Below are positions 1 to 11,398 of a stretch of DNA of 64,000 nucleotides, piece after piece. Both the position numbers and the translations under genes were made by a program. Position 1 is the stretch's first letter, and every line of letters starts with the position of its first letter. This DNA is from Amaurobius ferox. Its lineage: Eukaryota; Arthropoda; Arachnida; Araneae; Amaurobiidae. The stretch is from NCBI GenBank assembly GCA_951213105.1, contig OX578138.1, forward strand, positions 96,749,114 to 96,813,113. The letters run 5' to 3'. The notes below the pieces were generated by a model. That model did no database searches and was not told where the DNA came from. It worked only from the letters and a program-made list of their open reading frames with translations.

Positions 1-651
1 GTCATTTCGAAAAAAATGTATGATCTATATTTAAAGATCCACCAAATTGCTGTAGAATAAAATGTTCTACAAATTTAAGCTGTGTACCAAATTTTAACTC
101 TCTAGGACGTAGGAAAGTGCATTTAAAATGCCATCAATTAAATTTATCATGAAGAGTTATATAAAATTTAAAAAAAATGAAAAATTGTTATCTACCAAAT
201 TATTTTAAAATATGAAGCCACTCCCATATGCAAAACGTTTTAACAAATGGAGAGATATTTATTATATAATATCTCTCTCTTTTCTTTCTGGAAGATATCC
301 CAAAGTCAGAATTTAATTGAATTTGTTTTTTTCCCTATATCAAATAATTTTTTTAATTAAAAAACTACTTAACATATTTTACTGAATTTTTTTTTATATA
401 TTCTATGGGATAATGTGAATATTTCCTAAAAATTTCGAAGCAATTCGTGAATTTTAAATTTACTTAAAAAATGTTTGAAAAATTAGGTCCCATAGGGTTC
501 AATGTATTTCATTTTTTCAACCCGGGTTCAATAAAAAACTAATTGGGTGATATTATTCATTTATATTCCCATAGGTCCTACAGACCGTCTGAACAACATA
601 CTAAAATTTCATTTTGATAAACTCATTTTTACGGCAGTTATCGTGCTAACG

Positions 652-701
<50 letters not shown>

Positions 702-750
702 ATGAACAAAGTCATAAACACTTTTCAACTTTGTTGTAAAGTGTTAAAAA
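1..750 (+). repeat. Family A repeat, copy A1
   Basis: Non-coding dispersed repeat running off the left edge. The right end reads AACACTTTTCAAC-TTT-GTTGTAAAGTGTT, an imperfect hairpin followed by an A run, which is the diagnostic family A terminus. Just before it come the motif GCAGTTATCGTGCTAACGG and a (GACA)n tract. The reverse complement of this copy, including the first 250 bases, matches 58009-58510 plus 62120-62247. That match makes this the uninterrupted reference for the split copy at the right end of the window. No coding potential is seen. Confidence 0.85.
652..700 (+). repeat. (GACA)n microsatellite within family A
   Basis: About twelve perfect GACA units directly upstream of the family A terminal hairpin. 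The same tetranucleotide sits at the same place in other A copies (44320-44352 and 58055-58092 as TCTG on the + strand), so the tract is part of the element and not an independent event. Confidence 0.95.
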
Positions 751-1119
751 AGTCATAGTCAGTTTAGGAATTTTTGTATACCTGGTCTAAAATGTCCAGT
801 CTCCTCAGTAAATATATAATTATAACTGTTGTAATCTAATTATGATTATAAGATGCTTAATATATATATTAATATTAAAATGGGTGAATTTAATTGTGCG
901 GTAATATGTTAATATTTTATTCCAGGAACTCGTACTAAAGATTTAATGAAACTGGCTTGAAACCGGTGACTTGAAACATGCAAATATTGAGGAGGGGCGA
1001 AGAGATGAAACATTTTAAAATTTTACATATTTCTGCGGGCAATACAACCTTTAAATGTAACGGGATCAGCGTGCAGCTGATCAGTTCACAGCGATCATGG
1101 CTGAAAACGTTACATACGG
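751..1119. other. Unassigned AT-rich sequence
   Basis: Lies between A1 and the first recognisable Tc1 transposase codons. It may hold the 5' untranslated part and left terminal inverted repeat of the Tc1 relic, but no clear inverted repeat partner was found. Nothing else is seen. Confidence 0.4.
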
Positions 1120-2135
1120 TAGCGGAAAAATATGTCCCAATGTTTAAAAAAGGCCAAATTCTTGGTTTGTGCCAATTCTAAAATCACTGCCGCTGGATTA
1201 CAAACTGTCGTCCAGAGCATTATTAAATCTTGAAAAAATGACGGTGGACCATTGACTTTGTGGAAAATGTGTGGTCGAAAAACAATATAAATAATCGTAA
1301 TAGAAGATTATTAAAACGCTTAGTAAAATCGAATCGCAACACAAAAAATCGACCTTAGAACTCACAACCAGGTTCAATAGTGGAAGCAAGACTATGGTGA
1401 GACGAGAACACAAAGAACTCAGCTGTGTTCCAAAAAGGAAACCGCTGGTTACTGAGAGTAATCAGAAAAGAAAGACTCCAATTCGCCAAGAAACACAAAG
1501 AATGAACTACTGTCTAGATTTACGCTCTTCCAGAATGAGTTCAAATTTACTCTCTTCCAGAATTAGTCCGGATTTACTATCTTCCAGCATGGTGGACGCA
1601 TCAGAATTAGAAAGGAAGCGCATGAAGCATTGGACCCTTACTGTACTGTTCCCACTGTACAGGCCTCAAGAGAAAGTGTTATGATCTCGGGTTGCTTCTG
1701 TTTGGCTAGTCTAGGTGCAGCAACAAACACTATGCAGCAATAAAATGTAGTCAGCTGAATATTGAAGTATACTGAATGACCACCGAATTCCATCAATGGC
1801 ATTTTTCTTCCCTTAGAGCAATAGCATGTTCCAAAATCACAACGTCACGATTCATCGCTCTAAAATTGTGAAAGATTGGTTCGAAGAGCACGAGGCCTGA
1901 TTCACACATTTGAATTAGCCACCACAAAGACCCCAGCCCCATTGAAGATATGCAGGATATATTGGAGAAGCAGCTACGGGGTAATTTCACTCTTTTTTCA
2001 ACAACCAAGGAACCTGGCAAAACGTTACAACAATTCTGTCCACAAATAAGCGTTGAGACATTGCATAAACTCATAGACATAATGCCAAGGCAAATGCATG
2101 CTGTAATTTGTGCTGAAGGTAGTCTAACGAAATGT
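1120..2135 (+). pseudogene. Decayed Tc1/mariner-family transposase
   Basis: Reading across frames gives a Tc1-type DDE transposase in order. An N-terminal helix-turn-helix fragment ends in KKGQILGLCQ (about 1147-1180), followed by LSSRALLNLEK. Next come TTRFNSGSKT (about 1360-1395), KPLVTESNQKRK (about 1439), and FTLFQ with GGRIRIRKEAHEALDP (about 1590-1640). Then VPTVQAS and SVMISGCF (about 1650-1700), SKIVKDWFEEHE (about 1858-1893), PSPIEDMQDILEKQLRG (about 1935-1985), and ISVETLHKLIDIMPRQMHAVI (about 2047-2110). Several stops and frameshifts are present. The SDES and SPDLNP regions around the catalytic aspartates are eroded, so it is inactive. A 27-bp stretch coding FTLFQN is present three times (1516, 1543, 1570), a local tandem duplication inside the catalytic domain. 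Family assignment is firm; the ends of the element are not. Confidence 0.88.
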
Positions 2136-3968
2136 GAACTTGGACGACTTTGTTTTTTGGCCAGACGACAGTTAGTGAATTTTAAATTTAGAACAAAAAA
2201 TCATTTGAATATTATAGGCGTGTTCTGAAAATGTGACTTAAATCGAACGTAGAGTTTTAAAAATAGCACATTTTATTTTTTTAATTTTGGCTTTAAAATA
2301 TATTTATCTTCATTTTTGATCAGTAGGAACCCTGAGTTTCAATCGCAGAAAATGGTGAGACACGAATTGGATGATAAAACACGAAAATTCAAATTTTAAA
2401 CCAAACTATCTGAAACCGAAAAAAAAAAGCTTAAAAAAAACGAAAATCTAACTTTTCTATCTAATAGTAACTTTTTTTTATTTGTGCATTTTCGGATATA
2501 TTGAGGGAGCTTATTTAGGATGAATCAGGGGAGCTCCTTGTTGAGTATTATTACACCCGCGTTGCACAAATGTATATTGTTGCGTATAGAAAAAACGGAG
2601 TTGCGGAAATAAGTTTGGTTTAAAACAGGCGATTTGGAAATTGAGAAGTGTTATCTCTATCGGTTATATCTGCGTAATGATTACTTATTTAAGGCCCGGG
2701 CGACAGCGGATAATTCCAGTGAAAAATAAAGGTAAAGAATGAAATACTTTAATTTGTATTTCATTAGTAAATGTTAAAGAATGTTCCTTAAATAAGTCAT
2801 TTATTATGTATTAAATGCACATTATTTTCGCAAACAGCTTAAAATCCTGAAACTCTTTCAGAAAAGTCGCTGATTTCTATTATTTTATCTTGCAATATTG
2901 CGAGACAAAATGCGTTTGCTTAGATAAAGTAACACGTTAAATTTAATTTATCGTAAAGAGATTTACGAATTTGTGAAAGGCAAAAAGTTTTATTTTCACT
3001 CTATTTTCACAAATGTTACTGCGCTAGAATGTTTGCCTAATTCAATTTTCTTCTTATCACTTCAATATTTCGAAAGTGTTTGAAAGTAAATTTTGTCACA
3101 CATGAATAATACCCTGCCTTAAAATATTTCTTCTTCTTCTTCCCCAGATGAAATTTGCATATGTGGTTTTCTTCTACAACCAAAAATTAGCAACCAGAAT
3201 GAAGTTTGCGGAGGGGCCGCTTCCCAACGAGTAAGCGTCCTGTAACGCCTTTAATTTTCATTTTCGATCCGAAAAATTATGACTAAAAATGCTTTGTTTG
3301 GTGAGTACTACCACTTCGTATAGTTTGGCCCACCTTTCATGAATCACCCTGTATACACTTATATGACATTCAGAAAATGATAAATTGCTCGTCCACTCTT
3401 CATAGCTAGCACTTTTAGTTTATGCTCCGATTTGACCCGAATACGACGACCATAGACTTCCAGTTAAAATATCAAATTACTTTACTAACTTGATTGAAGA
3501 AATGTAAAGTAAACTTATACAATATCTTCAACGAGATTTAAGACTCAAATAAATCTATATATTTGTCTGGCGGCACATAAATGTTTGAATTTCATATTTC
3601 CATTTCTTCTCTTCAAACCTCATCAGTCAATAAATATCTTACAAATCCCTAAGTCCATTTCGTTTACTAACTTCTTTAAAACAACATAAAATATCTCGTG
3701 ATTGTGCACCAATATTTCGCAAATTAGGAAGCACCTTCAGTTTTAACACCCGTGGTATTTTATATATTACAGTTTTCCCTCCAGACAAACAAGTCAAAAT
3801 ATTAAAATATCAAGATTATAACAACTCTGATTCGAGAGCTAAGAATTCGAAGCAAATCCAATTATACATCCTTGTAGGGCTTTCAAAGTGCTATAAATTT
3901 TTTCCTTGCATTTTATAGACAGAACTTTTAGTTTTTGAGATATAAGCATTATACACTTTGACATGAAA
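2136..3968. other. Unassigned AT-rich stretch
   Basis: No gene or recognised repeat. A motif ending ATCACCCTGTA at 3340-3352 resembles the terminal inverted repeat end of the mariner-like MITEs at 9526 and 30744 (CAGGGT...), but no facing left end was found. The only open frames are short and uncompelling. Confidence 0.5.
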
Positions 3969-4760
3969 GCTCAATCATGCATAAAGCATTGATTATGAAA
4001 CACTTTCCAACAGAAATGCAATATTATTAAAACATCTCTGAAATGCAATACATTTAGTACTCACATTTTTTTAATTATCACATTACTACAATAATTTATT
4101 ATACTTGGAAACTTAAAACTTCATGAAAAAAAGCTATCAATGCTATAAATCGTCTGCTTATCTATGTAAGATCAATGAATATTTCATTCGTATCACTTAG
4201 ATTCCAGGATAAAGAAGTAAATACTTTTGCTTGAAAAAAAAATCAGCTATTCTTATACAACTCATCTTATAATTGCTTGATCTGTTTACATTCTGCATGC
4301 TATGGAAATTAGACTTCGTTGTAAGAACAATAAAATTTTATTGATCATTTAAAATATGAAATATTGTAATTACATTCACACAGATTGTAGATACTACTTA
4401 AAATATTCTGTTGAAATTATTTTGCACATTGTAGGTGAAATTTGAATATTTCCTATAACTGTTGAAGCAAATTGCGAATTTTAACTGAGTTTAAAAAATA
4501 TTTGATAATTTATGTCCCATGTGGTTCAAGGTATTTCATTTTTTAATCCGGGTTAAATCTGAAACTCATTCAGTGATTTTATTTTATTTTCATTCCCATA
4601 TGTCCCAGCAACATGTCCCAACAACAGAAAGTCCCAACAATATGCTAAAATTTTATCTTTCATACATTTTTACGGTAGTTGTGAGAACGGATAGACAGAC
4701 AGGCAGATAGAATTAACAACATCATAAACATGTTACAACTATGTTGGAAAGTATTAAAAA
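3969..4760 (+). repeat. Family A repeat, copy A2
   Basis: Starts with TCAATCATGCATAAAGCATT followed by GATTATGAAACACTTTCCAAC, the family A 5' signature. It ends with AACATGTTACAACTATGTTGGAAAGTATTAAAAA. The 5' half-hairpin ACACTTTCCAAC is repeated in the 3' terminal hairpin. A short GACA-type tract precedes the end. The internal text matches A6 and A7 throughout. Confidence 0.85.
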
Positions 4761-5360
4761 AGGGCATTTTCCATTTTCTTCAACTTGGCGATTCTTCAAA
4801 ACCTGCAAGAGCTCTGTAAACAAAAGTAACTAATATTCAAAACCTGGATTTCATTCTAAACATTTTTGCTGTTTACAGTTCATCTCAATCTTGTATAGTT
4901 CAGAAGATATGTTAAGTAAAAGGAAGCAAAGAAAATAAGAAATGAAGAAAACTTGTTCATGCAAAAACTTTTTCGAAAACAAAAGCTCAAAAACATTAAA
5001 TTATTGAAATTATTTTTATATATTTATAAATAATACCATATTTCTGCCAAAACACATAACAGTTTTTATATTTTCATCCACTGGATTCACAGATTATAAG
5101 TGTTTTTACATTTTTCATAAACTTTCGATTTCAGTAAAAGATACTCCAACCATAGATGTTAATCATATTAAAAGTTCGGAAACACATTTTTTTTTGTTTA
5201 AGCAAACATAAACATTTCATAGCGATTAAAATTCTTAGCTAAATGTTTCCTAGAGTCACAAACACAGACATTCCGTCAACAGCGTAATTTCTGCTTACTG
5301 CGAGACTCATCTGAGGCCAATAAATTTATTTAATTTATGTATATAATAAAAAGAAAGAAC
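4761..5360. other. Unassigned AT-rich stretch
   Basis: Low-complexity AT-rich sequence between two family A copies. No open frame, repeat signature or RNA gene is recognised. Confidence 0.5.
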
Positions 5361-5575
5361 AATCAAGTATAAAGCATTGATTATGAAACACTTTCCAACT
5401 TCAATGTAATTTTATTTAAGCATCTCTAAGTTACGATACATTCCTCGGTAATATTTTAAAAATTATCACAATACTACATTAATTTATTATATTTGAAAAC
5501 TTAAAACTTCGAAAAAAATGAACTTCATTCAAATGATGGCATTGAAATATAAATTTTGGTAAAAAGTAATCTGCC
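5361..5575 (+). repeat. Family A repeat, truncated copy A3
   Basis: Carries the family A 5' signature (AAGCATTGATTATGAAACAC, then TTTCCAACTTC) and about 200 bp of the 5' portion. It is the inverse of the right part of A8 (25750-25958). It stops before the middle of the element and is followed by about 115 bp and then family P copy P1. Confidence 0.75.
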
Positions 5576-5691
5576 TTATTTTGCGAAATGGCCGCAATAG
5601 TCGTATATATCCACTCTAGCTGAAAAACTAATGGTCCAAATTTCACAAAATTCAGTAAAAAAAAATCACTTGTGTGATTCTGTCAATGAAA

Positions 5692-5829
5692 AATCTGATG
5701 TGGGCAACACATGACTTTCCTTATATAATGTAATGAATTTACTACTTTTACAGTAAAAAAAATCTGATGTGGGCAACACATGACTTTCCTTATATAATGT
5801 AATGAATTTACTACTTTTACAGTAAAAAA
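5692..5829 (+). repeat. 69-bp tandem duplication at the 5' end of P1
   Basis: The segment starting AATCTGATGTGGGCAACACA occurs at 5692 and again at 5761, essentially identical, so the 5' half-palindrome ACTTTCCTTATATAATG is present twice. It is a recent local duplication unique to this copy. Confidence 0.9.
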
Positions 5830-6519
5830 ATAGGTTTTTCTTATAGTAGATACTAATATTCTTTCCAAGATATTGAATTTTCGACAATTAGTCGTCATTT
5901 TCATTGATTTAGCATCATTTTTATCCATTTGGCGCGATTTTCATTAATTTGGCAACATTTCAAAAAAGTCGCCAAGTTGGCGACATTCCGCCAAATTCGT
6001 CGCCAAAATATCGCCAAGCGTTATGCACTAAGAAAAAAGTTATTCTTACAGCAGATAAATGACTATTGGCGTTCAAATACAAAAGTATTATTCAAAGTAT
6101 ATTTTTTCATGAATGGAACGAGCTAGATCCACTAGAATGATGTCACTCAATTTATCGCATGGTATTACATATGAAAAGTGAACATGTTTCTCAATAGGAA
6201 TTTTTTTTTTATGTGACTTTTTCATAATTTTTTTGAAAAATGCACAATATCTCGAGAACGGTTCATGTTAGCGTTCTAAACTTTATGCCAATCGTTTTCT
6301 AATGAAAATTTACATAAGAAATGTCTATTTGCGTAACTTTATTAGCGGTTTTGATTTTTTGACGATTTTTTCAAAATTTCATTCGAAAATTTAGGGGGGT
6401 TCTGAACATTCGATTACGTATAAAAACAATAGGCTTCCAGTGTTTACGGATTGTGATTTTTGTACCAAATTTGGTTCGAATCGGTTCATTCGTTCGTTAG
6501 TTATCGTCTCCACAGACTC

Positions 6520-6544
6520 ACTGACACACACACACACACACATA

Positions 6545-6601
<57 letters not shown>

Positions 6602-6612
6602 ACACACACAGA
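6520..6612 (+). repeat. (CA)n microsatellite in P1
   Basis: Long CA dinucleotide tract with a few interruptions, at the fixed family P position between the GTTATCGTCTCCACAG motif and the CATCACTTCAAAAATG motif. Open frames of alternating His/Thr or Cys/Val here are artefacts of the tract. Confidence 0.95.
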
Positions 6613-6740
6613 CATCACTTCAAAAATGTTTGATTCGTGATCAGGGATGCTTGAAACGTGCTCTCCCGTCGAAAACTCGAATGCGAATTTTCGACCCCGT
6701 CACAATACTTTCCTTATACATTATGTATATAAGGAAAGTA

Positions 6741-7436
6741 AAAATAGGTTTTTTTTATAGTAGATACTAATATTCTTTCCAAGATATTGAATTTTCGACA
6801 ATTAGTGGTCATTTTCATTGATTTAGCGTCATTTTTATCAATTTGGCAAGATTTTCGTTAATTTGGCAGCATTTAAAAAATCGCCAAGTTGGCGACATTC
6901 AGCCAATTACGTCGCCAAAATCTCGCCAAGCGTTATGGACGAAGAAATAAGTTATTCTTACAGCAGATAAATAATTATTGACGTTCAAATACAAAAGTAT
7001 TACTCCAAGTATATTTTCTCATGAATGGAACGAGCTAGATCCACGAGAATGATGTCACCCAATTTATCGCATGATATTACATATGAAAAGTGAACATGTT
7101 TCTCAATAGGATTTTTTTTTCTATTTTATATGACTTTTTGATAATTTTTTTGAAAAATGTGCAATATCTCGAGAACGGTTCATGTTAGTGTTCTAAAATT
7201 TATGTCAATCGTTTTCTAATGAAAAATTACATAAGAAATGTCTATTTGCGTAACTTTATTAGTGGTTTTGATTTTTTGACGATATTTCCAATGATCCGAA
7301 AATTTAGGGGGGGTTCTGAACATTCAATTGCGTATAAAAACAATAGGCTTCCAGTGTTTACAGATTGTGATTTTTGTACCAAATTTGGTTCGAATCGGTC
7401 CATTCGTTCGGCAGTTATCGTCCCCACAGTCCCACT

Positions 7437-7475
<39 letters not shown>

Positions 7476-7600
7476 CACTTCAAAAATGTTTGATTCGTGA
7501 TCAGGGATGCTTGAAACGTGCTCTCCCGTCGAAAACTCGAATTCGAATTTTCGACCCCGTCACAATACTTTCCTTGCACATTATGTATATAAGGAAAGTA
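6741..7600 (+). repeat. Family P repeat, copy P2 (tandem to P1)
   Basis: Follows P1 head to tail. The 3' palindrome of P1 runs directly into the family text AAAAATAGGTTTTTTTTATA that normally lies just inside the 5' half-palindrome. The two copies therefore share one palindrome. It ends with a (CA)n tract at 7439-7475 and its own palindrome at 7566-7600. The 65-codon frame of P1 is broken here. Confidence 0.87.
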
Positions 7601-8072
7601 AAAATCACTAATCTCAACTTATCCTGGTGATGATTTGAATTTGGTACGAAAAACCTGCAAAAAGAAATATATCCTGCATTTTTTTTTATCAAATGGTCTG
7701 CAGAAATCTAAAGTGAAAAACTACCTATAGTCAAATGTATAAATTAAATGCTTGTTTTATACGTAAATTAATTTTGACTACGAAAAGTATAAAATCAACC
7801 TCCTGACAGTAGGACTAACTGTTCTCTAAATAATTCTGTCTCTTTGCATTTCTTCCACGTCAGCTTTGAAAATAATTCTACTTGCCCGAGGAAATTAAAA
7901 ATTGAATTAAGACTCCAAATCCAGTGCACATTTAAATTAGTATACGTCTTATTTTCTGCAATTAAACTCAATTTGAGGAATTATGAATAAAAGAAAAGGA
8001 AAAGGAATTTTAATCTCTAGTGAAAGCTATATGCTAGCCACATCAGATTTTCATTTCCTCTCTATATATAAA
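7601..8072. other. Unassigned AT-rich stretch
   Basis: Sits between P2 and P3. No gene or repeat is recognised apart from short weak open frames. Confidence 0.5.
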
Positions 8073-8876
8073 AATCTTATGTGGACAGCACATGACTTTT
8101 ATATAATGCAATGTATTTACTACTTTGACAGTAAAAACAAAATAGGTTATTCTTTTAGTAGATAGTTATATTTTTTCCAAGATATTGAATTTTCGTTCAA
8201 TAGTCGTTATTTTCATTGATTCAGCGTCATTTTTATCCATTTGGCGAGATTTTAATTCATTTAGCAACGCTTAAATAAGTCGCCAAGTTGGCAACATTCC
8301 GCCAAATTCGTCGCCAAAATCTCGCCAAGCGTTATGGACAGAGAAATAAGTTATTATTATAACAGATAAAAGAAAATAAAAAACAATACAAAAGTATAAA
8401 ATACAAAAATACGTTCAAATACAAAAGTATTACTCAAAGTAACTTTTCTCATGAATAGAACAAGCTAGATCCACGAATAATGTCACCAAATTTATCGCAT
8501 GATATTACATATGAAAAGTGAACATTTTTCTCAGTAGGAAATACATATTTTTTTATTTTATATCATTTTTTGAATTTTTTTTTAAATGTGCAATACGTCG
8601 AGAACGGTTCATGCAAGCGTTCTAAAATTTATGTTAATAGTTTTCTAATGAAAAATTGCATAAGAAATGTCTATTTGAGTAACTTTATTAGAGGTTTTGA
8701 TTTTTTGAGGATTCCTTCAAAATTTCACTCGAGAATTTAGGTGAGTTCTGAACATTAGAATGCGAATAAAAACAATAGGCTTCCAGAATTTTCGGATTGT
8801 AATTTGTGTACCAAATTTCGTTCGAATCGGTCCATTCGTTCGTCGGTTATCCTCTCCACAGTCTCACTGACACATA

Positions 8877-8911
<35 letters not shown>

Positions 8912-9038
8912 CACCTCAAAAAATGTTCGATTCGGGATTTGGGATGCTTAAAACGTGCTCTCCTACCCAAAACTCAAATTCGAATTTTCGACCCCGTCAC
9001 AATACTTTCCTTATACATTATTGCATATAAGGAAAGTA
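8073..9038 (+). repeat. Family P repeat, copy P3
   Basis: Diverged full-length copy: AATCTTATGTGGACAGCACA start, TTGGCGA/TCGCCAA block at about 8238-8330, (CA)n at 8881-8910, and 3' palindrome TACTTTCCTTATACATTATT/GCATATAAGGAAAGTA ending at 9038. An AAATACAAAAGTAT segment is locally expanded near 8385-8430. Confidence 0.85.
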
Positions 9039-9525
9039 ATAATGCATAGAGAGACTAATAATTTGCCAAAAGCGCTAGATTCCAATTTATGTGATATTAA
9101 TTCAATGCCAAAATCATTTTGGAACGAATAACACACATCAGCATTTTCCCATTCGAACTGTACAAAAGCAGTTGTATTTCACATCAATTTTTGACGACTA
9201 ACACTGCTACTCATCATTTTTTGTGTGTGTTCAATTCATTTCGGCATATGCACCTTTCGTTTCAAGAACGACATCTAATCGGAGTTCCAAATTCTTTCCC
9301 TATCTAACGTAGCATATCTGTGGTGTTGTACCGGTAAAATTAACGTTATAAATATAGCCGATTACCGTATCACACCACTTGCTTGAAGTTTCGAGACACA
9401 GTTGAAGTATCGAACGTTCTGTTTGTTCTTATTTATGTTTTGATTGAGCTCAAATCTGTTTTGCTTCATTTACGACAGCACTTTTGTAAAACACATACAA
9501 TGCGCATACAGATATTCAAAACTTA
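9039..9525. other. Unassigned stretch before a MITE
   Basis: Moderately complex AT-rich sequence with no recognised gene or repeat. It is the left flank of the foldback element that starts after the TA at 9524-9525. Confidence 0.45.
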
Positions 9526-10478
9526 CAGGTTGTCCCAAAAATATTGACTTCGGCTTTTATTCCTTAAATATTGATCTCAGACATATATAATAAATTAAAA
9601 AATCGCGTAAAAAAGGTACAGAATTCTATGAAATCGATTAAAATTTTCAAGGGAATTACATTCTAAGAAATAAAAAATTTAAATTTTTATACGACCCCCG
9701 TACAAAAATATTTCCAATGAGTAAAATGTGCCCCATACACCAATAAGGTGATGAACAAATTTTCAGCATTTTATCATAAAATGTCCCAGAGATATGAAAA
9801 GACAAAAATACTGTCTTAAACCACTTTTCGATGCATCGACATGGGTTCTCAAAGAGGAAAAATCATGTCGTCGGATCGCGTTTCAGGGATACACAAATTA
9901 CGAAATTACGAATAACGAATAGTACGAAATTACGAATATTATACACAAATTACGAAAGAAAACACCGATTACATAAAGAAATAATAATTTTGCTATTAAC
10001 TGGTACAAAGTATCTACACAGTATAGAAATAATAATTTTACACAAAGATTACAAAGCTTGTTCAAAATGCTTTCCATCCATGCCAAAGATCCATTAAAGA
10101 TAAGAGGCAGATATTATTTGCCTATGATGCATTTCTGCGTCGCGTCATTTTCACTCTTGCTGTAAACTTTTACATTTAATTTGTGATAAATTCCTCACCA
10201 ACTTTGTTTAAACACATCTCTGGGACTGTTTTTGATAAAATGCTGAAATTTTGTGCATCACCTTATTAGTGTATGGGGCCCATTTTACTCATTGGAAATG
10301 TTTTTGTACGGGTTTTTGTACGGTGTATAAAATTTTAAATTTTGTATTTCTCCAAATTTAATCCCCTGAAAATGTTTATCGATTTCCTTTTTTTATGCAA
10401 CTTTGTAATTTATTATATATGTCTGAGATCAATATCTATGGAATAAAAGCCGAGGTCAATGGTTTTTGGGACACCCTG
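9526..10478. mobile_element. Long foldback MITE of mariner/Tc1 type
   Basis: Terminal inverted repeats of about 280 bp: the left arm 9526-9802 is matched by the reverse complement of 10199-10478 with point changes and small indels. The outer ends are CAGGTTGTCCCAAAAA and its partner CAGGGTGTCCCAAAAA. The element is bounded by TA on both sides (9524-9525 and 10479-10480), the Tc1/mariner target-site duplication. The spacer of about 395 bp holds several ACGAAATTACGAATA-like repeats and no transposase. Non-autonomous; the superfamily rests on TA duplication and the CAGGGTGTCCC terminus. Confidence 0.85.
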
Positions 10479-10506
10479 TATAATTGTTTCAAAGAGACAT
10501 GCCAAA

Positions 10507-10854
10507 TTACATATCATCTTCAAAATAGTTATTTCCAAACACTCGATAAAGGTTATTAAGTCTTAAGTCAAGAAACCTCCTTTTAATTAAGTTCAAAGAA
10601 TTATTGCGTCCCCCCATCGCAAAATAATTCCCAAGTTTTGTACATAAATCTTTAATGGGTTGTTTCGAAAACGAATAAATTGTCACTAATTGCCTCTTTT
10701 CCGCCGCCACTACAAAGCAATTTTTCAAAAAAAGTTTCCAGCTTTTCAGACAAATAACTCTTACGAATTCTCTTAGGAGTAAGTACGGAAGACATGAAAA
10801 GGAATATGCCTTTGGGGTAAAAAGTATATTTGTGTAACCAAAGTTCCTGTTCAA
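10507..10854 (-). CDS. Open frame of 115 codons, unrecognised
   Basis: One of the longer open frames that does not coincide with a simple repeat or a recognised transposon. It begins with ATG on the minus strand just outside the foldback MITE. The predicted protein is basic and leucine-rich, with no membrane segment, zinc-binding cluster or motif I recognise. No splice signals or promoter could be tied to it. It may be a chance frame in AT-rich DNA or an exon of an unknown gene or transposon. Confidence 0.12.
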   Translation of the reverse strand: MNRNFGYTNILFTPKAYSFSCLPYLLLREFVRVICLKSWKLFLKNCFVVAAEKRQLVTIYSFSKQPIKDLCTKLGNYFAMGGRNNSLNLIKRRFLDLRLNNLYRVFGNNYFEDDM

Positions 10855-11398
10855 TGATTAACTAGATGCAATTTTATATGGTAATTAATTTTGTTGCCCA
10901 ATATTGTGCATTTGATGGAAAATAAGTCAATCCGGTTATTTTTAGTGCACTGAAAAATGTCCTTGAATATTTTTTTTTAACTTACATTTTTTTTAAATGA
11001 AATTTCCGATACGTACGTATTTTTCCTTTAGGAAATTAAGTTTTCACATCCTAAAAAATTCTTATCAAGATATTTTTTAACTTTACCATCTCAAAAATTG
11101 TATTTATCTGGAGTATTTCGTTTAAGTTTCATAGTCTCAGTGGCGTGATTGCAGTGAAACAAGAGAAGTGAGCTTCTCTCAAACACTAAAGACAAAATAC
11201 TTGGCACATTGCCAATAATTACAGCAAAAAGAAAGGTCCCACTCTGCATTTTCTAACCCAAGCAGGAATTTGAACGCTTCACCTAATCATCACAAAAACT
11301 ATTTTAAGTAAATGAGGTTTAAATGTACCGATTGCGTAAGTTGCAATTAAAATGTTTCATTTCCAGTAAAACATTGCGCAAATTATGAAAATGCTTAT
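10855..11398. other. Unassigned AT-rich stretch
   Basis: No gene or recognised repeat between the 115-codon open frame and P4. Confidence 0.45.

Larger units (their letters stand above)
5692..6740 (+). repeat. Family P repeat, copy P1
   Basis: Begins AATCTGATGTGGGCAACACA, then TGACTTTCCTTATATAATG. A block of interleaved TTGGCGA/TCGCCAA motifs (5929-6020) can fold back on itself. It ends in (CA)n at 6520-6612, then the common tail GATCAGGGATGCTTGAAACG...TCGACCCCGTC and the palindrome TACTTTCCTTATACATTATG/TATATAAGGAAAGTA (6706-6740). The 5' ACTTTCCTTATA matches half of the 3' palindrome. An ATG-initiated 65-codon frame (5929-6126) over the TTGGCGA block is also open in P4 but disrupted in other copies. 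No known domain is seen. Confidence 0.88.

Noticed and set aside
3340..3352. Right end of another mariner-like MITE (ATCACCCTGTA)
   Set aside because: No facing inverted end was found upstream, so it is at most a solo end.
6391..6640. Open frames rich in Cys/Val or His/Thr
   Set aside because: They are translations of the (CA)n microsatellite of family P.
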